DNA from: Pseudeuparius sepicola
Taxonomy: Eukaryota > Arthropoda > Insecta > Coleoptera > Anthribidae
Reading direction: 5' to 3'
DNA: 64,000 nt
Assembly (NCBI GenBank): GCA_963920635.1
Contig: OY987298.1
Coordinates: 62,889,949-62,953,948, forward strand
The translations under genes and the position numbers were made by a program. Each line of letters starts with the position of its first letter. The first letter of the stretch is position 1. Under the pieces are notes generated by a model. It searched no databases, had not been told where the DNA came from, and saw only the letters and a program-made list of their open reading frames with translations. Below, one piece after another: positions 22,976-34,957 of this stretch.

Positions 22976-24236
22976 TACAGGATGTCTACTTTTAAGTGTA
23001 TACAAATCGATAAAAATGTATTTTGTGAGATATTTTCAAAAACCTTTTTTGTTCGAAAGGCCTTCAAAAACCGCTTCTTTTGACCTTTCTGCCATTTTCA
23101 AAATGCAAATCCAGGGCCGGCTGTGATTTTTTTATACCCCCGATTTTTACGAAAACCATTTAGCGATTTTTTTATTTAAAATCTGACCACACAGCGTTAA
23201 TCAGAACACCCCGAAACCCCTATATACCAAATTTGAATAAAAAAATATACAGGGAGTGCCATTCTGCAGGGTGTCAAAGTTGAGCAAAATAGGAATTTTA
23301 AAGGCATCTGCCAAGTCAAGAGTGCCATGGAATCCCCTCAAAACAGTTGAATGGTCAATAGGACCACTCAAGGTGTTGGTGTGCAAAGATCGAATACAAA
23401 ATATACAGAATATTCTTATCTGTGCCATCTCAAATTACTGAATTTTTGTTACTTTATATACTGGTCAAAAATCGAGTATATCAAAACCGCTACACACACT
23501 ATAAACGAACTAAATCAAAAAAATACAGAAGTCTGCCAGTCAGTAAGTCCATATCACTTAAGGTGGCTGGTGTGCCACAACAGGAAACGCACAGAAAATC
23601 TTACAGTGACTTTGTTGAAAATCTTACAGTGACTTTGTTGAGTAAGGTCCAATAATTTGAATTGTTTTTATTTGTTAGTTGGCATTTTGTAAAGAAATAC
23701 ATTACTTTTGTGTTTATCAATATTTTTTCAATGATTTCACAGCACTCATGTACCGTATAAAGTTTCATAAAAATTCAGCATTTTGAGATAAGAACATTCT
23801 GTATATTTTGAATTGGACCTTTGCACACCAACACCGTGAGTGGTCCTATTAATCATTTAACTGTTTTGAGGGTATTCCATGGCACACTTGACTTTGCAGG
23901 TGCCTTTAAAAATTCCTATTTTGCTCAACTTTGACACCCTGCAGAATAGAACTCCCTGTATATTTTTTATTCAAATTTGGTATATATGGGTTTTTGGGTG
24001 TTCTGATTAACTCTGTGGGGTCAGATATTAAATTAAAAAAATCGCTAAATGGTTTTTGTGAAAATCGGGGTATAAAAAAATCGTAGCCGTCCCTGGATTT
24101 GCATTTTGACAAAAGTAAAAACGTCAAAAGAAGCGTTTTTGAAGACCTTTCGAACAAAAAAAGGTTTTTGAAAATATCTCACAAAATACATTTTTTATCG
24201 ATTTGTAGGTATACACTTAAAAGTAGACACCCTGTA
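22976..24236. mobile_element. Foldback element with about 490-bp arms, ACAGGATGTCTACTTTTAAG ends
   Basis: The termini are TACAGGATGTCTACTTTTAA and the complement of TACAGGGTGTCTACTTTTAA. Arms run about 22976-23465 and 23753-24236 and share blocks such as CAAAAACCTTTTTTGTTCG, CCAGGG and GGTGTTGGTGTGCAAAG. A further ATACAGGGAGTGCCATTCTGCAGGGTG lies inside each arm. The single-copy centre carries AAAATCTTACAGTGACTTTG twice in tandem (about 23597-23641). Reading frames here are arm artefacts. Diverged copies lie at 55.9-56.4 and 30.29-30.43 kb. Confidence 0.85.
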
Positions 24237-24859
24237 CATGCAAAATTCAAGAAAATGCCAAGTACACAAATTTGCAGAGCACCTTTTTTTCCTTCAAAAA
24301 TGGTGTTGGCTATTTTTTGATAAAATTAAAAATACAGCTGTTATCTGCTAAAAACTAATTTACCCCAAAATTCAAGACGGCGGAAACCGGTCGAAAACTT
24401 GAATTTAAGCTTTCTATATGATGTACCTACTATCGATGGAAAAATTTTTTCTTACCCAATGAATTGCAATATTGGTATTTACTGGACTATAAAGGATAGG
24501 TAAATAACTCAGCCTGGAAAATTATGAAATTTTTAAAATTCATAAAAATAAAGAAATTATTCTCCCTCAACGTACTGAAGAGGTTACACAAGATTTTCCG
24601 GACACCTTGTCTTAAAGCAAAGGGATATATTTGGCAGTTTATTATTAAATGTTTCCTGTTTTTGTTTTTTGTCGGTTTTCAGATGTATATACCTGAAGTA
24701 CACAGATAAATTAAAATATATCAATGCAAACTTCTATAGTGAAACAGTAACTCAACTGTTAAGGAGTTTGATTATATTTTTGTAGAATAGGTATTATTCC
24801 CATATTTTTCTTTCAGTATACGACAATATCCGAATTGTGGTAAGCATCGTTGTAATTTG

Positions 24860-25310
24860 TTCGTTCCGCGTTTGATTTTCCATTGAGACCGTCCCCCGAA
24901 AAGAACCAGCGCGACTGCTGGCCCGCCTGCACGGTCGCAGATAAAAAAAACAGAGAGAAAAAGTTCGTTCCCGCCTCAATACATCACGGGTTCGGAGATT
25001 ATGGCGGCGCTCCTTCCTCCCGACATGATACGAGTTTTATTCCGGGGCCCGCTTTTCCACGGTTCCGAGTGGAAAAGCGCACATAAATAACGTTCAACCT
25101 GCCATGTCGCCGCGCGCTTCCCCCGGAGCGAAACCGGAAAAAAAGGGAGCGGAAAAGTTTAGCTGAAAGCTGAAAGCCCCGAACCGGAGCGGAGGCCCGG
25201 CCAAATGAAAACTTAGATCACCTGCGCCGCCGCCGCCGCCGCCGCTGCGTAGCTGCCGGTGCGGCTCCGGTTTTTTCCGGATAATTGCCTGGTGTATGGG
25301 ATGGCGCCAG
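24860..25310. other. GC-rich island I with a GCC run
   Basis: This is a GC-rich block with a (GCC)n tract at about 25228-25249 and the AT core GGATAATTGCC. Frames on both strands lack domains. Same character as islands B and M. Confidence 0.55.
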
Positions 25311-26800
25311 CAAAATAAGCGTGCATTATATGCTGTTCGCTTTAAAAAAAACCACAAATGTGTGCTTTTCCTATAATTTTTTATTATAACGAGTAACTGA
25401 ACAGCCCATAAAAATGCTCAACAAACATGTGCTCTGATCTCAAAAACACAAAACCCACAAAAAACGACTTTGAACGGAATTAAAACTAACCTTCGAACGA
25501 TGTTTGTCGCACGATGATCGATGACCACAGGTATACAAAACGTCAAATATGCGCGTGAGCGTATCTTTTATAGTTACTTATAGAGTATCATGGGTCTAAA
25601 AATTTTATTCGATTTCCATGGCTAACTTGATAAGAACTGGATTAACAAAGCCCAATATGAAGGAAATGCGGTTTTTAGAAGAGTTATTTTTTCTTATTTT
25701 TGTCTTAAGTAACTATATTAAATTGTATACCTACTGGAATTGGACCAGTTTAAGCTTCTTGTCAAATCTTAACCGAATTTTATTCTTTTCTTCATCAAAA
25801 AACTAGAGAAGTAGGTTTGTCCATGTTTATTCAATGTATAAAACAATTTAGTTCTACAAGCGATCTATAGTAACAAATCTAGTAAAAAATATGTCCTATA
25901 GTTAACTAAAAAGTATAAAGGTTCATGTACCTATTTAAATTTAAAAATTTTAATTATAAATGACATGCAAATATTTGGAGAACGTGTTTTACAGATGGTT
26001 CTAAGGGGTCTTACAGGTAAAATTTTTCGATTTAAGCCTCTCCTGATAAGTTATTCCAGCCTAAAGAGGGACATACATTTTCCATTTTTTTCTCAAAAAC
26101 AGTAGAATCTGGAAAGTTGAATTTTGGGACAAGTTACCAACAAGGTGGAAGACATTTGACGGTAAAATTACTGTTTACTTAAAAAGGAAAATTCGTATTC
26201 TGTATAGCCTAATTAATTAAGTTACCTACTTTTGTACTCTTGTCATTTTTTCACTAACTTAACAGTTTGCCTTGGAAATAAAATAAAATTACTTTTTTGT
26301 TCCGTATTTAAATACAGTTATTGAAAATCACGATAAGGTGCGTGAAAACCTAGTATACAGGAAGGTGTCATTTTTGTCAGTTTCATATTTTAGTTTTAGG
26401 AGCGCAGTAAGGAATACATTTTAATTTTTTTGTATTTTGGCCGCAACATCTCACGCACCTCCATGGAACTTTATATTAGCCTTTGTGGCTATTTTATTAT
26501 GCTATTTTATTATGCCATAAATGTGGGCAAATGTGTTTAACTCAGTATTTCAATCAGCGTTTATCGCCAATTTTAGTTATTCCGTCGTCCATTTACAGTA
26601 TTTTGATTTTGTTTTGGCACTCAAATATCAAATAACTGGTAGGTTTGTCTCTATGTTCCTCAATTGCATAGCAGTCGAACCCCCATTGGACCGTACCAAT
26701 CTCCACTAGTGGCCGTGTTGAAAAAACAAACAGTTTTTCTAACCTAATTTTTTTCTTAACGAAAAAGTGAAAATAACCTACAAGTGTTTAGGTATAAATG
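25311..26800. other. AT-rich intronic DNA
   Basis: No gene was seen. GGTGCGTGA at about 26338 and TCACGCACC at about 26451 form a 9-bp inverted pair that may mark a decayed small element. Otherwise unremarkable. Confidence 0.45.
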
Positions 26801-26809
26801 TAGCTAATA

Positions 26810-27243
26810 CAATGACGTCAGAACCTATAGACAGGTTTGTTTCGATAAACGCTTGACGCCCAGAACTAATCACAATCTAAGCGCTCCATTAAATTATTCC
26901 GAAAATGTCGCGAGATTGTCAGAAATTGTCCCTTTTTGTCGAGCCGTAGCGAACTTATTTGGACTCTAGGCTCGGAGGCTGGCGTCGTTAGACCATCCCC
27001 CGAGTCTTCAGGTGAGGTTCCGATGCTTCCGGCGCCCCCAAAGAAGAAAAAACATGCGATATCTAAGTGTGATTCTGGAGGAACTATAACCGGGAATCAC
27101 CGGGTGTATAGTTGGTTGATGGTTGACTTTCTGTCTTTGTTTGTAGCATGTTTTTAGAGTAGTATGGATATATTTAATCTTGGAGTCAAAATAAAGGGCG
27201 TTTTAACAATGGGGCACCACGTCTATAGGTTTTGACGTCATTG
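26810..27243. mobile_element. MITE with CAATGACGTCA ends and 8-9 bp target duplication
   Basis: The ends read CAATGACGTCAGAACCTATAGAC and GTCTATAGGTTTTGACGTCATTG. AGCTAATA is duplicated exactly outside both ends (26802-26809 and 27244-27251); a ninth matching C depends on where the end is set. The 434-bp body has no transposase. An 8-9 bp duplication would suit hAT, P or Mutator-like elements, but the terminus does not fit the hAT YAGNG rule, so I leave the superfamily open. Confidence 0.75.
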
Positions 27244-27249
27244 AGCTAA

Positions 27250-29470
27250 TACCTAAGTATACCAACAGAAATTCATAACCCAACTTACTTGCAAATTTGA
27301 TATTTCCTACCGTAACTCTAACTTGTATCTTATGTATCGCTATGGCGCCTCGGCTGGCGCTTAAGGTTGAGTTTTTCCAGTGTCAGGTCAGGACTGTATA
27401 CTTACAATAATGAACACATTGAGAACCCTTTAGTCGGTTAGGTATATTCTACAGGATATCACTGATTATAGTATTTTGAAAGCATTTATGGGTTTAGCGA
27501 TCGATAAGTGCATCGCTTTATTATCGAAATATGCCTTGAGCAAACAACGGTTTCCAAACTTTAAAGCTAAAATTCAGTTTATTCACAATTCGCACAGGAA
27601 GCGTGCAATTTCTCTTCGTTGTTAATTAAAAACCAGCGTTAGCTAAAGCCTTTGTGTCGCCTTCGGCTAATCCTATATCGCCTAAATTGCGCAATTAGAG
27701 AAAAAAGCTCTTGCGCGGATTCCAGGCACATCCGCAACCCATTAGACATAAGAAGATTACCGGAGGAGTTTCGATTTAAATGAAAATTCCTCCTTTAAAT
27801 CCTGTACTCTTAAATTCGACCCGGGAGATTTGTGGCGCTATATAAGAGTGAGACAATTGCCTTTCTATAGCTTCGAGGCGGTTGTTTGGCCAAGTAATCG
27901 CGATATGGCCGGCTATTTGCTCGAAATAATTGCTTCGTATTCGTTTATTTCTGCCACAGTCTTATTTATTGCACTAGTATCTAATAGGGAATAAACTTTA
28001 GCCTATATTTAAAACGTTTTGAGCAAAAAATTTGTAATTTTTAGTAAGCAATTATTATGTTATGTCTTTGCGAGAAGTAACTTATAAGTTCTTTGTTTAA
28101 TTAAGTATAGAATGCCCAGGATGGCCCTGAATATTCAAATCAAATATTATGTTAAATATTATATTATTATTTAGTTTCGGATCGAATCTACTTTATTTCA
28201 AAAATGTATTATATTCCTGGGAGTAATGTATTCTCCAGGAATACTGCAGCTTAATAATAAACTCTTCGTCGTTAAAGGCGCACACATCGAATAAATCAAT
28301 ACGAAGGCGGTAAATTACTTTTTATTACTTATTATTTTCGATTCGAATGCAACATCAAAGCGAAAAACCTTTGTTATTGTACGGCATTTAATGATGTTTT
28401 AACAACGATAATAATTTTGCAATGCAGTTTTTCCCGTAGCTTTGTTTATAAATTCATGTAACACAGCAAGAAGCAATAACGCGATTTTTTATTGGGAATA
28501 ATTTATCCGATCGCCGAGATACGTACGGAATGGCACATTTAGAGCGGAATCCACGCCGATACAAAACCTGACAAATGATGGATGTCCCGTTATAAAAAGC
28601 TGCCTCAGTCCCATGTTTATATTCATTCAAACCCCGTAGTCTTTAACGATTTTATATAATTGTATCGAAATTAAGAAATTATCCCGAATACACAATAGTT
28701 TTTTAATGTGCCGCGCACCAATAAATCTACTACTGCCTTTAAAGGCAACGTAAAGCACCGAACGACGGGGATATCGCCCATAGACGGCGCACTGACAGTT
28801 ATTCAACTATTAAGACGTTAACATTATGGTTGTGGTATACAACCATTAATTACTTAATCGTAAACTCTAGACATGGGTGATGATCCTATGATGATCCTAA
28901 AGAAACTAAGACCAGAAGAAGTCTCACGTGACACATGGTGATGATGATTTGCGTTATTTAGCTATGCGGACATACCTATATACTTATTGTAAGTTCAATG
29001 GCGTGACTGGGATCATAAATATAATAATGATGTCTGGCTCCAATCCGAAATGAAATTAATTATAACAAGTTGGCGCAAAACATATGTATAGTCCGTGATT
29101 AATACACTTTAGCAAAAACGTGCCTCAACACGTTATTTGAGCGAAAAAGCATATTATAGCGTGCACGTCAACATTTATACTTATTACGGTTTTCAGTAGC
29201 CAACTAATATTATTGTAATAACACCAGAGACGAGAATCGTCTAGAGGAGTGCGATGATTGCTTCTGCCTGACAGCCATTGATGTCTTAATCACGGCATTC
29301 CACAGCAAATAAGGGTATTGACAAGATATTATTTAATCTAATTCATGTGGTCATTTAAAGGGATTGACATGGAATAACTACAGAAAGCAAAAACGTGAAA
29401 ACAGTTTGTTTGTGTTTTTATTGGTGTCAGGTATATACATACCTACACGTAAGATTTGATTGGAAACTCT
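27250..29470. other. Mostly unique intronic DNA
   Basis: No mobile element or gene was recognised. The stretch at about 28490-28620 (ACGTACGGAATGG ... GATGGATGTCCCG) is more balanced in composition than its surroundings and may be a weaker conserved block. That is only an impression. Confidence 0.4.
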
Positions 29471-29475
29471 CAGAA

Positions 29476-30430
29476 TATACAGGGTGAATCAGTTTTTTGT
29501 AACAGGACATTAAATTGGATAGAACACGATATTTTAAAACGAACATTTCATATCAATATACGTGTTTCCAGATTGTTTGTACGACTCTTGTAAACAACGA
29601 TATAAAGCAATAGATGCGACTCACTCTAATATAAATAAATTGGTTTTATTTTGCTTCTATATTATAGCGGGTCTGGGGGACGAAGACGAGGTAATTTATT
29701 TTAAATTCAGTCTTTCCTGTTTTGTAATTTTGTAATAAAGAGTTTTTTGATATAGACTTGTATATCGTATATATATGCTTTGAGATACTTATATTTACAA
29801 AATAACCTACCTAAATCGTATAAAAAAACTGGAAAACTTGAATGTGCCAACAATAACATCTTTTCAATATCATGAAACAAAACAAGTTGCGTTTGGTAAT
29901 ATATCTATACCTATATATCGTTGCTCGTAAATGACCAAAAAATTTTTTTTGGCACAATTTTAGTTTTGAAAATCACGTAGGTATGCCTTGGAAAAACTAT
30001 ATGTTCATACCAGTAAAGTGTCCGCCGTATGTTTAACGACAAAATGTCATTAAGGAAACTTGTTCAAAATGAAAAACTGAGTAGGTTTGGAAAATTTGAA
30101 AAGCCTAGGCCTCTATTGATTTGTTTGCCTTCTCCCCCTACTTTTTTTTAGAAAAGTGCTCTTTTTGTACTTTTCGTGTTAAAATTTTACTAATAAAACT
30201 TGTTTATTATAAAAAACTGAGTAGGTGTGAAAATTTTCAAAAGCATAGACACATTTTAGTTTTTTCTTCTTAAAAATTTAAAACGCATGGTCCTGTTGAC
30301 CTTTCAACTGTTTTTAGGGGATTCCAGGGCACACTTGACTTGCTAGATGCCTATAAAATTATTATTTTGCTAAACTTTGGAACTCTATAGAATTAAACTG
30401 CCTTTATATTTTTGGTTCAATTTTGGTATA
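29476..30430. mobile_element. Graveyard of terminal-repeat fragments
   Basis: ATACAGGGTGAATCAG at about 29477 is a solo terminus. About 29930-30120 resembles the inner arm of the 61.4-62.1 kb element (GCCTTGGAAAAACT, AAAGTGTCCGCC). About 30290-30430 matches the 23-kb family (CAACTGTTTTTAGGGGATTCC, TTTTGCTAAACTTTGG). None has both ends, so these are nested or decayed remains. Confidence 0.5.
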
Positions 30431-30816
30431 CACGAATTTCATATTTGCACATAATAATTAATTTCAAAAAAGTTTTCCTTACAACTTATGTCGTATCTTA
30501 AAAAATTGAGGTAGTTTTCTCCTGAGGACATTAAAAAACATTGACAGCTAAAACATCTAACCCACACAATTTTTGTTGGGGTCATTCTTCATTCAAGGGC
30601 AAGCACCGACTTTTATCAAGAATAACATTTTCTGACAAATAAAATCAAAAAGTTTGCCATATGTTACCCACTTTTTGGTACACACTGTGTATACCATGTG
30701 TTCCAGTAAATAAATAAATAAATTTGATATAATGTGCAATGATTCAAAAACTATGGGCCCTTAAAAATTTACTATAATTTCTTGAGAGATTTCTTGAAAT
30801 TGGCACCGATTTATAC

Positions 30817-31660
30817 CGGGTGTCCCACAGTCAGTAGTCCAAACTAAGCCTGGTTATAGGGTGATCTTGAACCCTATTTAGGATTATCCCAAGTTTGACG
30901 GTTTAGAATGTATTTGAATTTTTATGACTTTCGAGAAATTTCGTACTAATTGTGCAACAAGAAGCAAGATTCAAAGCAAAATTGTAGAAAATTGGGATGT
31001 CCTACAACCTGAACAGAAGATAACTTAAAAGCTACCTTGGGAAAGAGTTAATCTACAGAAAAAATTAAATGTACAATGCCTACCGTAAAAGTATTTTTAA
31101 ATGGTTTTTAGTGTATTAGTTTAAATTTAAAAAATTCGGGAATTATTTTCTTTAAAACCACTACCCAAAGAAAATATCTTAAAATAAATTAATATGTTTT
31201 TACTTGAATCGAAAATATGCACAAAAAAAAAACTTATGGAAGGTTAAAGAAACGCGAAAAAAGAAAAACTACTTAATCGAAATATCGAGATATTTAAAGG
31301 CAAAAGTTGCAATACCTATAAAACGTTTTTATTCAGACACGAAGCAATATTCTTGTTTAAATCAGGAAAACAAGTTATTATCTCAGCTAAAAGGTCTACT
31401 ATATAAACGGGCGCGGTGCGCACAGGCGGCAACATAGCAAACCGGGGCGCCAAGTTACTTGGGTACTAAGGTTGATTTGGCATTTTGCCTTATAGTTCGG
31501 AAAGGATTTTTTTTTACATTTTCCTCTTTTTGGTAGGCGTCCCACACTGTGTTGTTAAATTTTTTTACATCATGACTGAATCATCCTGTGTAGGGTTCAA
31601 GGTCATCCTAGTGTCATCCACAGACTTCGGTTGGACTACTACAACTGACTCTGAGAAAAT
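30817..31660. mobile_element. Old, diverged foldback element
   Basis: The left side begins ACCGGGTGTCCCACAGTC with CAGTAGTCCAAACTAAGCC and GATCTTGAACCCTA following. The right side, read on the minus strand, has TAGTAGTCCAACCGAAGTC and GACCTTGAACCCTA in the same order. The arms are clearly homologous but diverged, so the copy is older than its neighbours. No transposase frame. Confidence 0.5.
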
Positions 31661-31688
31661 AGTAAACTGTGTCAAACTTGGTAATACC

Positions 31689-31837
31689 TAGAGGCCCTGT
31701 ATGACACAAAAAGTGACAGTTATTCGTTTGTTAAAACGAATAACTGTCACTTTGTTAAAACGAATAACTGTCACTTTTTGTGTCATACAGGGCCTCTAAC
31801 GAATAACTGTCACTTTTTGTGTCATACAGGGCCTCTA
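31689..31837. mobile_element. 149-bp hAT MITE with a repeated terminal unit
   Basis: The left end is TAGAGGCCCTGTATGACAC and the right end is its complement, matching the hAT YAGNG rule. GTAATACC is duplicated exactly on both sides (31681-31688 and 31838-31845). The terminal unit (AACGAATAACTGTCAC ... CAGGGCCTCTA, 39-40 bp) occurs twice in tandem at the right end, plus a third, partial copy nearer the centre. Internal duplication of a terminal repeat in such a small element is unusual. Confidence 0.85.
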
Positions 31838-32039
31838 GTAATACCTATATGAGAGGTGCGGGGCCGCTTTTGACGGAAATGCCAATTTATTATAGTACTT
31901 TATCGCGAATATTCTTTCATAAATAAATATCCTTACAAATAATGTTCTCACTACATTCGGAATATGAAAGTATACGTGCTTAACTAATTGTTTTGCCACA
32001 GGTTTAAAAATAATATAGTCAGAGACGACTCTAAAAATA

Positions 32040-32400
32040 TAAATGATCAGGCCGCAGTCTCATTCCGAAAAGTTGGTCCGACCCCACGGAAAAAACCGGG
32101 GGGCCGGCGTCCCTCGGTTCCCCGGGGCCCCGGGGGAATGTTCGTTTTCGCGGGGCCATCATCATTTTTCACGGGGGGCCCCGGCGGCGGCGGCGTCGGC
32201 GCTGCCGCCTCCCGGAGACATTGTCTTGCTCTCTCGCGCCTCCGCCGGGGGTTCACCTGGGTTAATGCGTTCCGGGTGATAAATTGTCGCCGGAGGCCGG
32301 GGGCGCCGTTATCGGGACGACGCCAGCGTCGCGGCGACGTCGGGGGGCGCGGACGGCGCCGCAGGGAGGGACGCCGCTCGTGGGACAAATTCTCCTCAAG
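32040..32400. other. GC-rich island K
   Basis: This very GC-rich block (CCCCGGGGCCCCGGGG, GGCGGCGGCGTCGGCG) supports 150-165-codon frames on both strands at once. The proline/arginine/glycine composition and lack of domains argue against a gene. Candidate conserved block. Confidence 0.55.
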
Positions 32401-32687
32401 ATTTGGAAACCTTAATTTCTCAGTTAGATGCAATATTATCGAATAATGATATTGTACAAAATATAGACTGACGGTAGAAGGCATTATTGAAAAGTAACGC
32501 CGAATTTGACCGGAGTTTATTATATCCTTTGATATTCTACACATTTAGGCCTTCCGAAGATGATAATATTTGAAAGTGGACTAGGTAGAATCATAAGTGA
32601 AACTCTCGTGCCCAGACAGAAAGGAACAACGACACCATCGGATACAAAAAAGAGACGAAAACGACAAAATAATACCAAATTGGTACT

Positions 32688-32900
32688 ATATACAGGGTTT
32701 CCCAATGAAAACTTGACCCCACAAAAATTAGAAAACAGAAAAATATTTGAAAATTCGCCGAGACCTCTCGATTTTGGTTTTTTGGGGGAGCTTTTTTGAC
32801 AGTCAAGCCAACCCGATATGTTCATCCCCCTAATCCCTAGCAACCCCAATTTTAAAATTTGAAATGGAACTATCCCCCTTGTGGCGCTTCATTTTAAAGC
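32688..32900. mobile_element. Solo terminus TACAGGGTTTCCC
   Basis: TATACAGGGTTTCCCAATG begins here and is followed by arm-like text of the kind seen in the other families. I found no inverted partner within the next 1-2 kb. It is probably a truncated copy. Confidence 0.4.
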
Positions 32901-33034
32901 CCTTTTTATTGCGAATACAGTGATGTATCTTTTTTAGAAATCTGGTGAGATTTGACAGAATTATTGGCTAAAAACAGAAAGTTGACAATCCACTTTATGC
33001 ATAGTAATTTTTACACAAATGCCCGCCACTAATA

Positions 33035-33807
33035 AGTTTTTTATCTACTACACACGGCCAAATTACCTAGTTTTTATTGACGTGTCGATCAGTTTACAAA
33101 AAAGCCACAAATGAAAAAGATGAAGCAAAACAAAAAAGTTCATACGAATTCAAACCTTATATCTTTTTAAATAACAAAAGTCACTGCTACAAAAAAGACC
33201 AACGTTTTTTTTGCTTGTAACTACGAAATCGTTGGTTGCAGCCTGCTATTGAAAGTGTAAACGTGTTTTTGAAATGGTTTATTCTATAGCAGAAAGGTTA
33301 GAAATTGTTGCAATTCGTGCTGTAGCTTTAGCGCAATCATGGTTTCGATAACAAATTGCAACAATTTCTACCTTTTCCGCCATATAGAATAAAATATTTC
33401 GAAAATACGTTTCCATTTTCAATAGTAGACTGAAGCTTTACGATTTTGTCGCAAAAAGGTTAGAAATTGTTGCAATTCGTGCTGTAGCTTTAGCGCAATC
33501 ATGGTTTCGATAACAAATTGCAACAATTTCTACCTTTTCCGCCATATAGAATAAAATATTTCGAAAATACGTTTCCATTTTCAATAGTAGACTGAAACTT
33601 AACGATTTTGTGGTTATACAAGTAGAAAAACGGGAACTTTTTTGTGACAGTGAGTTTTTGCTACATATTTTTAAAGACATAAGTAAGGTTTGAATTCGTA
33701 TGAATTTTTTTGTTTTGCTTCCGCTTTTTCATTTGTGACTTTTTGTAAACTGATCGACACGTCAATAAAATCTAGGTATATTGGTCGTGTGTAGTAGATA
33801 AAAAACA
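33035..33807. mobile_element. Foldback element with an internal 162-bp tandem duplication
   Basis: The outer arms (GTTTTTTATCTACTACACAC at the left, its complement at the right) extend about 200 bp and share GACGTGTCGATCAG and CAAACCTTA words. Inside, a 162-bp unit occurs twice in direct tandem (33293-33454, 33455 to about 33612), apparently identical over about 150 bp. Each unit holds its own stem (TTAGAAATTGTTGCAATT / AATTGCAACAATTTCTA) and TTTTCAATAGTAGACTGAA. No protein is coded; the frame across it is an artefact. The superfamily is unassigned. Confidence 0.75.
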
Positions 33808-34045
33808 CAAGGCTAAATTTTTAAATAGATTACCACTGTGGTGCATGCGGTATTTGTTTTTTAATAATTCTTCAAGCTGTAGAGTTAAGAATGTGCCAGA
33901 AAGTGAAATTGAAACAAAATTAAACAGTAAATATAAGGCATTAGAGTTTCGCAATTATAAAATAATACCTATACCCATGTATACTAAAGAGTGATCTGAA
34001 TCTAAAAACTTTTCGTAAAAATCAAGTTAATAAGACTATACACTA

Positions 34046-34370
34046 TACAGGGTGGTTCACTTTTAAGGGACCAAACTATAACAGGTGATAGATCTTTAAA
34101 AAATAACCGCAGTTTCTTGTAAAAACGGTGTCTTTTTGAGGTATTATAAAAAAAAGTTACGGGGTGTTGAACACCTTGAACAACCAGTGGCGGAGAAGTT
34201 GGTAATTAGTACAATTACTTAATTAATACAAGGTATCTGATTGTTATTAGAAAAAAAAAACGAATCGCCTTGTATAATAATAAAATTTATATTGAAATTT
34301 GTATGTAAATTTTAATTGTAAACAAAAATCTCCTCTTGGCATTTTTTTCATGTGTGTCCTGTAGGTATAG
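34046..34370. mobile_element. Truncated copy of the 10.7-11.9 kb foldback family
   Basis: It begins TACAGGGTGGTTCACTTTTA and continues with the same ordered blocks as the left arm at 10734: AAAAAGTTACGGGGTGTT, ACACCTTGAACAACCAGTGG, GCCTTGTATAATAATAAA and TTTTAATTGTAAACAAAAA. The far arm is missing, so this is a single-ended remnant. Confidence 0.65.
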
Positions 34371-34600
34371 ATTTGGACAAGGATCGACTTAATATGTATT
34401 ACTATTCCGAAAAAATAATAACATAATAACATTTTTTTCTTCACAGCTTAAATTTGTTGTTGTTTTTTTATATATTTATCCAAATTGACCATATACAATA
34501 GTCGTAGGTAATTTGGTGTTTTGGTTTGCATAAAAAATTTGAGAACATTACATCTATAGGGCAATCGAGGCGTCCAGAATCATCCACCACAAGGCATGAG

Positions 34601-34957
34601 TGTCTGCCCTAGAGCGCTATCTCCCATTGGCCGCGTCCGGGCCTCACCGCCAGCCGCCATGCAACTCCTCCGGCAATTAGCCAGCCGGAACGGAACCATT
34701 TGAGTAATTACGGAGGCAGTTTCTTAATGGCGGGCCCTGGGGGCCGCCCCCCCGGGACTCCCCGGAAGGGTTGGCGCAATCGGCGCGAGATAGCGGCAGC
34801 GCTCTGTCCCCCCCGTTTTCATTTCCTGCCGCGATAGTTCATTAAAAAGGTGTTTCGTAGGCCATTCGGCGCGCTATTAGGCGACCTGATATTGCTCCTC
34901 GGAGGGCCGTTCGTTGCCGAGGCCCAACGACAATAACGCGAGCTCATAAATCGGCTG
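34601..34957. other. GC-rich island L, copy 1 of a duplicated block
   Basis: This block is repeated in direct orientation at 35677-36045 with long near-identical cores (CATGCAACTCCTCCGGCAAT, CCATTTGAGTAATTACGGAGG, GTTGGCGCAATCGGCGCG, GTTCATTAAAAAGGTGTTTC). Insertions and deletions between the copies ignore codon phase, and no frame is preserved. Homeodomain-like GTAATTAC and CAATTAGC words sit in the most conserved part. I read it as a duplicated conserved regulatory block in the hth intron. Confidence 0.75.

Noticed and set aside
22976..24320. Several 73-93-codon frames
   Set aside because: They lie within the arms of a foldback element and mirror each other across the palindrome.
32040..32550. 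Long frames of about 150-165 codons on both strands
   Set aside because: They overlap each other in a GC-rich island, are arginine/proline/glycine-rich without domains, and owe their length to missing AT-rich stops.
33240..33620. Repeated spaced units that might look like a CRISPR-like array
   Set aside because: There are only two direct 162-bp units, each containing its own stem, inside a foldback element.
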